Below are positions 58,313-64,000 of a stretch of 64,000 nucleotides of DNA, piece by piece (position 1 is the first letter of the stretch; each line of letters opens with the position of its first letter). The position numbers were made by a program, and so were the translations under genes. The DNA is from an uncultured Eubacteriales bacterium (lineage in GTDB: Bacteria; Bacillota; Clostridia; Oscillospirales; Acutalibacteraceae), in assembly GCA_934462705.1 (NCBI GenBank), contig CAKSIH010000003.1:62001-126000 (forward strand), in the 5' to 3' direction. The notes under the pieces are model-generated. The model was not told the origin of the DNA. It did no database searches and saw only the letters and a program-made list of their open reading frames with translations.

Positions 58313-58358
58313 AGGAAGATCCCTCGGCACGCGATATAGTGTGCCGAGGGATCTTCCT
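58313..58358. repeat. Conserved-loop hairpin, copy 5
   Basis: A perfect 18-bp stem (58313-58330 with 58341-58358) encloses GCGATATAGT, the cleanest version of the shared loop. It lies between the convergent mecA-like and ABC ATPase genes and starts three bases after the stop codon. Confidence 0.85.
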
Positions 58359-58372
58359 ATAATAGGGTATAT

Positions 58373-59491
58373 TTATCTAGAAAGGTGCGCGATAGCTACA
58401 CCGGAACTAGCATCGAAAAGGTGAATTTTTGAAGTATCAATAAACATATCAATAACGTCACCGGACTTAAAGTTGCAAGAAATATCGACCTTAGAAATAA
58501 TATTGTTACCATTAACAGTAAGATATAAATATATATCAGATCCGATAAGTTCGGTCATATCGACAGTAGCTTTAAATTTTCCGATGTAGTTACTTGACAG
58601 ATTATCAGGGGAGTATGAGAGATTTTCTGGCCTAACACCAATGACAATCGGTTTATTTTCATAAGGTTTAATATCGTCGGTGTTACACTTATCAGGCAAA
58701 TTAAATTTAAACCCATTAGCTACGAGGGTAAAGTTTTCATTATCATGGGTGAGTGTTGCATCGATGAAATTCATTTGTGGAGATCCAATAAAGCTGGCAA
58801 CAAACGTGTTGCACGGAAGTTTATATAAATTTTGAGGTGAATCAACCTGCTGGATTTGCCCATCTTTCATTACAACTATTTTGTTCCCCATAGTCATGGC
58901 TTCAGTTTGGTCGTGTGTAACATAAATAAATGTAGTACCAAGTTTTTTGTGAAGTTTAGAAATTTCGGCCCTCATTTGAGAACGAAGTTTAGCATCGAGG
59001 TTAGAAAGCGGTTCATCAAGGAGGAAAACCTTAGGTTCCCTAACAATTGCGCGACCAAGAGCAACTCTTTGGCGTTGACCACCCGAAAGAGCTTTAGGTT
59101 TTCTTGTAAGCAAGTGAGAAATATCTAAAAGCGTGGCAGCTTCTTCAACTCGCCTTTTTATTTCGTCTTTGTTAATTTTACGCAGTTTAAGGCCAAAAGC
59201 CATGTTATCAAAAACAGTCATGTGAGGGTAAAGAGCATAGTTTTGAAAAACCATAGCAATGTCCCTATCTTTTGGTGGAATATCATTTGAGAGAACGTCA
59301 TCAATGTAAAGTTCTCCCCGAGAAATTTCTTCGAGGCCTGCAATCATTCTCAAGGTAGTCGATTTACCACAACCAGAAGGGCCAACCATGACGACAAAAT
59401 CATTGTCATCTATATCAAGAGTAACATCTTTAACAACTTCAAGGTTTTCAGGAAATATTTTACAAACTTTATTTAAAAATACCTTTGCCAA
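58373..59491 (-). CDS. Carbohydrate ABC transporter ATP-binding protein (MalK/UgpC/MsiK type)
   Basis: A 372-residue ATPase. Walker A GPSGCGKSTTLRMIAG near residue 40, Q-loop VFQNYALYPHMTV, signature LSGGQRQRVALGRAI, Walker B VFLLDEPLSNLDAKLR, then a regulatory OB-fold domain of about 130 residues (IGVRPENLSYSPD). GGGGAGG fits TTG 59491; the frame to 59632 has no such site. No permease or binding protein is nearby, so it probably serves several sugar transporters, as MsiK does. That is inference. Confidence 0.93.
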   Translation of the reverse strand: MAKVFLNKVCKIFPENLEVVKDVTLDIDDNDFVVMVGPSGCGKSTTLRMIAGLEEISRGELYIDDVLSNDIPPKDRDIAMVFQNYALYPHMTVFDNMAFGLKLRKINKDEIKRRVEEAATLLDISHLLTRKPKALSGGQRQRVALGRAIVREPKVFLLDEPLSNLDAKLRSQMRAEISKLHKKLGTTFIYVTHDQTEAMTMGNKIVVMKDGQIQQVDSPQNLYKLPCNTFVASFIGSPQMNFIDATLTHDNENFTLVANGFKFNLPDKCNTDDIKPYENKPIVIGVRPENLSYSPDNLSSNYIGKFKATVDMTELIGSDIYLYLTVNGNNIISKVDISCNFKSGDVIDMFIDTSKIHLFDASSGVAIAHLSR

Positions 59492-59642
59492 TTTAAATAC
59501 CTCCCCTTTAAAAATTGGAATACGAAGTATAAGAGTATGATAACAAATTTTAGCGCAAATAAAAAGATATTTTTTAAGTAAATAATAGAGAGATTTTTGT
59601 GCAATTAGTACATTTAAGGCGATTTGTGACAAATATAACTTA

Positions 59643-60125
59643 TCAATTACTTATAATTGGTTTTATAAACTTATCTTGACCGGTGTGAAAGATATCTCCG
59701 GCAATAATTTTATTTTTGTAAATTAGAATATTAGCTTTAACCGGGGTATCGCAATCTTTATAGTTTAAAATTTGGTATGTGTATTTTTGACATGCCTTCC
59801 CGGAGTATTTGCTAAGGTCAAACCCTTGTGTTTTTTGTATATCATTATATGCGCTGAAAGTTTCATTGAAGTTAGATGGAATAGTAACAGTGTTTTCTTC
59901 AATAGGATCGGAATTTACTTCCCAACCGCACTCTTTAAGAAAAAGTATCCTAGAGTTATTATCATTGGCAGAAATATTTAAAATATTATTGTCTTGAGAG
60001 CTATTTTCTTTTTTTGAAAACGAAAATAACATAAGCATTATGCAAACAACGGAAATAAAAATACATATAAGAGATTTTCTCAAATTTTTAAGTGAAACGA
60101 TAAACATAATTTTATTTTTGAACAT
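59643..60125 (-). CDS. Membrane-anchored DUF4830-like protein
   Basis: A 160-residue protein with one N-terminal membrane helix (about residues 17-38) and an external domain: FLKECGWEVNSDPIEENTVTIPSNFNETFSAYNDIQKTQGFDLSKYSGKACQKYTYQILNYKDCDTPVKANILIYKNKIIAGDIF. This matches the DUF4830 pattern; no function is known. AAGGTGAG is best spaced for ATG 60125; the ATG at 60146 lies before that site. A terminator-like hairpin stands upstream. Confidence 0.72.
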   Translation of the reverse strand: MFKNKIMFIVSLKNLRKSLICIFISVVCIMLMLFSFSKKENSSQDNNILNISANDNNSRILFLKECGWEVNSDPIEENTVTIPSNFNETFSAYNDIQKTQGFDLSKYSGKACQKYTYQILNYKDCDTPVKANILIYKNKIIAGDIFHTGQDKFIKPIISN

Positions 60126-60190
60126 ATTTTGAACACTCACCTTCATAAAAGCTTGTATATGAATAGATATGCATGATTTTTTGAGAAGAT

Positions 60191-60226
60191 GAAAAAAATA
60201 ACCGCCCTCAATAAAGAAGACGGTTA
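60191..60226 (-). terminator. Terminator-like hairpin upstream of the DUF4830 gene
   Basis: On the minus strand AACCGTCTTC pairs with GAGGGCGGTT (G-U pairs allowed) and TATTTTTTT follows. No minus-strand gene lies before it in this window. A possible promoter is TTTACA and TATGAT near 60310-60285. It could be an attenuator or end a small RNA. Confidence 0.5.
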
Positions 60227-60365
60227 CATATTAAAGAAAAGGAATTCATGAGAATGAAAAAGGTAAAATCAATCTCAAGAACAATATATCATATAATTCT
60301 TTTTTTGTAAATAGTTTTTTTAAAAATTTTTTGTAATGCTATATTATATATTGATAAAAACTTTC

Positions 60366-60394
60366 TTGACTTAAATGTATTAGTGCTTTATAAT
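60366..60394 (+). promoter_or_regulatory. Promoter of greA-lysS
   Basis: TTGACT and TATAAT are 17 bases apart, 46 bases before the greA ATG. It also shows that the open-frame start at 60393 is not real. Confidence 0.85.
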
Positions 60395-60440
60395 GTTTAT
60401 GTTATTCAAAATCTTCATTCAAAGGTGGTTTGTGTATATT

Positions 60441-60914
60441 ATGATGAAACAGGTTCTGCTAACTGATGAAGGTCTAAAAAATCTTGAATCTGAGCTGGAT
60501 GAGTTAAAAACTGTGAAGAGAAAAGAGATAGCTGAGAAAATTAAGGTTGCTTTGTCTTTTGGTGATTTATCTGAAAATAGCGAGTACGATGAGGCCAAAA
60601 ATGAACAGGCTATTGTTGAATCTAGAATCGCTGCCATTGAGGCTATGCTTAAAAATGTTAAAATAATAGATGAATCTGATTTGCAAACCGACGTTATTAG
60701 TGTGGGGTCTAAGGTAAGGGTTCGTGATGTAGAGTTTGATGATGTTGCTGAGTATAAAATAGTGGGGTCGAGTGAAGCAGATCCGGTAAACGGGAAGATT
60801 TCAGATGAATCGCCTGTGGGCAAATGTTTAATTGGTCACAAGGTGGGGGAAAAAGTTGAGGTCGATACCCCAGATGGGTCTATGTTTTATGAAGTTTTGG
60901 AAATAATGAGGTAG
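60441..60914 (+). CDS. greA: Transcription elongation factor GreA
   Basis: A 157-residue factor that rescues backtracked RNA polymerase. The N-terminal coiled coil ([50 protein letters not shown]) holds the acidic tip residues. The C-terminal FKBP-like domain has [42 protein letters not shown]. The start is the first ATG of ATGATG behind AAAGGTGG. Linkage of greA to lysS is common in Firmicutes. Confidence 0.96.
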   Translation: MMKQVLLTDEGLKNLESELDELKTVKRKEIAEKIKVALSFGDLSENSEYDEAKNEQAIVESRIAAIEAMLKNVKIIDESDLQTDVISVGSKVRVRDVEFDDVAEYKIVGSSEADPVNGKISDESPVGKCLIGHKVGEKVEVDTPDGSMFYEVLEIMR

Positions 60915-60991
60915 TGGTCGTATGCAGGGCAGCGTGATTTTCACCTGCCCTTGCTGTTTTATTGATATTGTACAGCATAACTCTGCTTGCA

Positions 60992-61071
60992 GCGGCGCGC
61001 CGCCGCAAAACTTTGTTTTGCAGTTAAATGCGGAGCATTTAATCACCTTTCAGGTGATGGCGGCGCGCCGC
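60992..61071. repeat. Cloverleaf-like intergenic repeat, copy 5
   Basis: A 13-bp closing stem (60992-61004 with 61059-61071) holds 61005-61021 (7 pairs, loop TTT), 61024-61042 (8 pairs, loop GGA) and 61043-61057 (6 pairs, loop TTC). All three arm sequences differ from copies 1-3. CTGC/GCAG extends the base beyond an unpaired step. It lies inside the greA-lysS transcription unit. Confidence 0.88.
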
Positions 61072-61113
61072 AGACTGCAGAAAAAGGAAAGACTTAAGAA
61101 AAGAGGAAAAAGA

Positions 61114-63072
61114 ATGAAAAAAAAGAACACTGTAAATGAGATGCAAGAATGCAAGGAGCAGGATTTAAATGAACTGTTGCAAATAAGGCGAGACAAATTA
61201 AAAGATTTACAAGCAGAAGGTAAAGATCCATTTAAGGTTACAAAGTGTAATAAAGATACAAATTGCGAGGAAATACGAAACAATTTTGAAAATCTTGAAA
61301 ACAAAGACGTAGTAATAGCAGGAAGAATCATGAGCTGGAGAGACATGGGTAAGGCTGCGTTTATGGACATACACGACAGAACTGGCAAAATGCAAGTTTA
61401 TATAAAGATAGACGATATAGGCAAAGAGGCGTATGAGGGTCTGTCGAAGTGGGATATAGGTGATATAGCAGCAGTAGAAGGATTTGTGTTTAAAACAAGA
61501 AGAGGCGAAATATCGATACACGCAAAGAAAATAAAATTATTATCAAAATCGCTAAGACCGTTACCGGACAAGTTTCATGGACTGAGGGACACAGATTTAA
61601 GGTATCGTCAAAGATATGTAGATTTAATAGTAAATCCGGAAGTGAAGGAAACATTTATAAATCGGAGCAAAATAATAAAGGCGATACGCACATATTTGGA
61701 TAATAGTGGTTACATAGAGGTTGAGACTCCGATACTAAACACGATACCCGGAGGAGCAGCTGCAAGGCCATTTTTGACACATCACAACACACTTGACATA
61801 GATTTATATTTAAGAATAGCGCCGGAACTATATTTAAAGCGATTGATAGTAGGCGGAATGGAGAAGGTCTATGAGATTGGCCGATTATTTAGAAACGAGG
61901 GAATGTCGGTAAAGCACAACCCGGAGTTTACAACTATCGAGCTGTATGAAGCATATGCAGATTATAATGACATGATGGACCATGCTGAAAACATAATAAA
62001 TGCAGCAGCAAAGGCTGTGTGCGGCAGTGAGGTTATTACATATCAGGGCGAGGATATAAATTTATCAAAGCCATTTAAGAGGATAACCATGATAGACGCA
62101 GTTAAAGAGGTTACAGGTGTAGATTTTGGAACTTTCATAGGTGACACGGAAAAGGCCAAAGATATAGCAAATCAGCTGGGACTGGAAGTTAAGGCTACAG
62201 ACACATGGGGGAACATACTGAATACCGCCTTTGAAGAGAAGGTAGAGCAGACGCTTGTTCAGCCGACTTTTATTTGTGATTACCCGGTAGAGGTATCGCC
62301 GCTGACGAAGAGGAAAAAGGACGTACCTGAGCTAGTTGAGCGTTTTGAACTATTTATAACACGAAGAGAGCTTGCAAACGCATACACAGAACTTAATGAT
62401 CCAATAGATCAAAGGGAAAGATTTAGGCATCAAATGGAGCTTCGAGACGCTGGGGACGATGAAGCAAACATGATAGACGAAGATTTCTTGAATGCATTGG
62501 AGTACGGAATGGCGCCGACCGGGGGTCTTGGAATGGGAATAGACAGGCTTGTAATGCTTTTAACAGACAGCGCATCAATACGAGATGTACTACTTTTCCC
62601 GACAATGAAGGCTTTAAATGGTGCAAATGCAAAAAGTGATGTGAAATCTACGGCTGGCGAAGCTGTTGAAGAAGCGCCGAAAAAAATTGAGCCGATTGAT
62701 TTTTCGAAGGTTGAAATAGAACCATTATTTAAAGATTGCGTTGATTTTGAGATTTTTTGCAAGTCGGATTTTAGAGCTGTAAAGGTGCTTGAATGCGAAG
62801 CAGTTCCTAAATCAAAGAAGCTCTTAAAGTTTACCCTGGATGATGGCACAGATGAAAAAAGGACGATTTTAAGCGGCATTCACGCATATTATGAGCCGGA
62901 AGAGCTGATTGGCAAGACCTGTATTGCGATTACCAATCTGCCGCCAAGATCAATAATGGGTATAGAATCTTGTGGTATGCTAATTAGTGCAGTACACACT
63001 GAGGAAGGCGAAGAAAAACTTCATCTTCTAATGGTTGATGACCATATTCCAGCAGGTGCAAAGTTGTGTTAA
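61114..63072 (+). CDS. lysS: Lysine--tRNA ligase with C-terminal tRNA-binding domain
   Basis: A 652-residue class II LysRS. OB-fold anticodon domain ([33 protein letters not shown]), motif 2 region [35 protein letters not shown], and motif 3 [19 protein letters not shown] near residue 480. After a linker, residues 544-652 form an EMAP-II/Trbp111-like domain ([56 protein letters not shown]). Ordinary LysRS is about 500 residues; this domain is normally on MetRS. AAGAGG supports ATG 61114; the frame to 60922 crosses a structured repeat. Confidence 0.95.
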   Translation: MKKKNTVNEMQECKEQDLNELLQIRRDKLKDLQAEGKDPFKVTKCNKDTNCEEIRNNFENLENKDVVIAGRIMSWRDMGKAAFMDIHDRTGKMQVYIKIDDIGKEAYEGLSKWDIGDIAAVEGFVFKTRRGEISIHAKKIKLLSKSLRPLPDKFHGLRDTDLRYRQRYVDLIVNPEVKETFINRSKIIKAIRTYLDNSGYIEVETPILNTIPGGAAARPFLTHHNTLDIDLYLRIAPELYLKRLIVGGMEKVYEIGRLFRNEGMSVKHNPEFTTIELYEAYADYNDMMDHAENIINAAAKAVCGSEVITYQGEDINLSKPFKRITMIDAVKEVTGVDFGTFIGDTEKAKDIANQLGLEVKATDTWGNILNTAFEEKVEQTLVQPTFICDYPVEVSPLTKRKKDVPELVERFELFITRRELANAYTELNDPIDQRERFRHQMELRDAGDDEANMIDEDFLNALEYGMAPTGGLGMGIDRLVMLLTDSASIRDVLLFPTMKALNGANAKSDVKSTAGEAVEEAPKKIEPIDFSKVEIEPLFKDCVDFEIFCKSDFRAVKVLECEAVPKSKKLLKFTLDDGTDEKRTILSGIHAYYEPEELIGKTCIAITNLPPRSIMGIESCGMLISAVHTEEGEEKLHLLMVDDHIPAGAKLC

Positions 63073-63111
63073 AGCAAGATTTTCACCTTGTTTCACAACA
63101 AAACAGAGAAA

Positions 63112-63741
63112 CTAGGTAAAAAATCTAACTATTGAAAGGACAATTAAAATAGCTCCCGAAAGCAGGGAAAAGTATTTCTCATCTATTAGAATGATAGATG
63201 AGAATTTTTTTGATAGAAAACATCCTGCCGATAGAAAAACAAATTGAAACAGGGCGGCAAAAGCAGGAAGAAGAAATGAATTTAAACCGGAAAGAGCGCT
63301 GCTAATACCAGAGCAAAGGGAGTCTATGGAAAGAGCGAGGCCTAGGTAAGCTGATTCTGTAACATCGATTTTTGAAGATTTGTTAAAGTCACAAGATTCA
63401 GGGTCATCGATAATTTTTTTTGTAATTTTAAAGATGTTGTCTTTGCTACGGCAGACTCGTTTACTGTTGTTGGTGTTGTTTCTGAATCCCTTTATAATTG
63501 TAAAAAGCCCAAAAATAAAGAGCATGGCAGGGCCTAAAATTTTTGCTACTATATTTGGTACAATAAGTAGTATGGCGCTACCTAGAACTATGGACAGGCC
63601 AGTTATAATAAAGGAAATAATGGCAATAATAAGCTTAGAAGAGGTTGGAACAAATATTTTTCTAAACCCGTAGGAAATTCCAATGACAAGCGCATCTAAA
63701 CTGAGAGAAACAGCTAATAAAAGTATTTGAAAGTCAATCAT
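63112..63741 (-). CDS. ytaF: Sporulation membrane protein YtaF (MntP-like fold)
   Basis: A 209-residue protein with six membrane segments in two halves: LLLAVSLSLDALVIGISYGFRKI and AYLGLALSIDSLCSGISSALSGL, each with a membrane Asp typical of this cation-transporter fold. The loop KIIDDPESCDFNKSSKIDVTESA is characteristic of YtaF. The Bacillus gene belongs to the sporulation set, which hints at spore formation. AGAGGTG fits ATG 63741. Confidence 0.85.
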   Translation of the reverse strand: MIDFQILLLAVSLSLDALVIGISYGFRKIFVPTSSKLIIAIISFIITGLSIVLGSAILLIVPNIVAKILGPAMLFIFGLFTIIKGFRNNTNNSKRVCRSKDNIFKITKKIIDDPESCDFNKSSKIDVTESAYLGLALSIDSLCSGISSALSGLNSFLLPAFAALFQFVFLSAGCFLSKKFSSIILIDEKYFSLLSGAILIVLSIVRFFT

Positions 63742-63937
63742 ATAAACACCTCTTTCGACTTTCATTAAGGAAAGTAAGCAACGGAAAAAGTAATTTTTTA
63801 TTCAAAAAGTCGGGTGTGGCCATATGCCAAGGGTCAATATAATATATGCAAAGTAATAAATTTTGCTTTTGAGTAATATAACTCGTCTTAATGCGAATAT
63901 ATTTACACAATGGACAAAAAATATTGGGGTTGATATA

Positions 63938-64000
63938 ATGAACTGGCATAATATGAGCGCAGAGCAAGTACTGAATCACTTTAATGTTAAGAAAGAGGTT
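63938..64000 (+). CDS. Start of a P-type cation ATPase (cut by window end)
   Basis: Only 21 residues are visible: MNWHNMSAEQVLNHFNVKKEV. This matches the N-terminus of calcium-type P-ATPases (NW-x-x-x-S-x-E-x-V-L-x-x-L-N-V). TTGGGGTTG precedes the ATG. The rest lies beyond base 64000, so the call is tentative. Confidence 0.5.
   Translation, partial: MNWHNMSAEQVLNHFNVKKEV

Noticed and set aside
60922..61113. N-terminal extension of LysRS
   Set aside because: It would translate cloverleaf copy 5; the ribosome site and family start support ATG 61114.

Overview
The window is the replication-origin neighbourhood of a low-GC Gram-positive bacterium. The order serS-spo0J-soj-noc-rsmG-mnmG-mnmE-jag-yidC-yidD-rnpA-rpmH, diverging from dnaA-dnaN-yaaA-recF-remB-gyrB-gyrA, is the classic Firmicutes origin arrangement. 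YabE-, YtaF- and MecA-like proteins, pyruvate phosphate dikinase, and many TTG/GTG starts behind strong Shine-Dalgarno sites point to a Clostridia-type anaerobe, possibly a spore-former. Genus and species cannot be fixed from the sequence alone.

Layout: 1-3.6 kb holds a cut-off M14 carboxypeptidase, a DUF1624 membrane acyltransferase and tex. 4-16 kb holds ppdK facing a glmU-like-prs-pth-mfd-foldase run, then ppa and a DUF3048 protein. 16.3-27.1 kb is the leftward origin cluster with two parS sites. 27.1-29.0 kb is the origin, with a dense set of non-canonical DnaA-box-like motifs. 29.0-39.7 kb is the rightward replication cluster, then rpe, an XRE regulator and rplM-rpsI. 40.4-46.2 kb holds an atypical two-subunit fumarate reductase with no membrane anchor, a YabE-like wall protein and fba. 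46.3-54.2 kb is accessory. 54.4-64 kb holds a SLOG-fold protein, ychF, an OGG-type glycosylase, a MecA-like protein, a lone MalK-type ATPase, a DUF4830 protein, greA, a LysRS with an extra tRNA-binding domain, ytaF and the start of a P-type ATPase.

The strongest candidate for an undescribed system is the 7.1-kb array at 46.8-53.95 kb. It contains thirteen consecutive genes for small secreted proteins that share an almost identical ribosome site and signal peptide but have strongly divergent mature parts. One consensus-like promoter precedes the array, a decayed leader copy lies upstream, and a small membrane protein and a terminator close it. I recognise no known family.

Two families of structured intergenic repeats run through the window. 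Six copies fold as a closed stem holding three hairpins (cloverleaf-like), with arm sequences that change while pairing is kept. Five copies are long perfect hairpins whose stems differ completely but whose roughly 10-nt loop is conserved. Neither looks like an ordinary intrinsic terminator.

Genes between 0.6 and 14.4 kb mostly run towards the origin, head-on to the fork. The rest of the window near the origin is mostly co-directional with replication.
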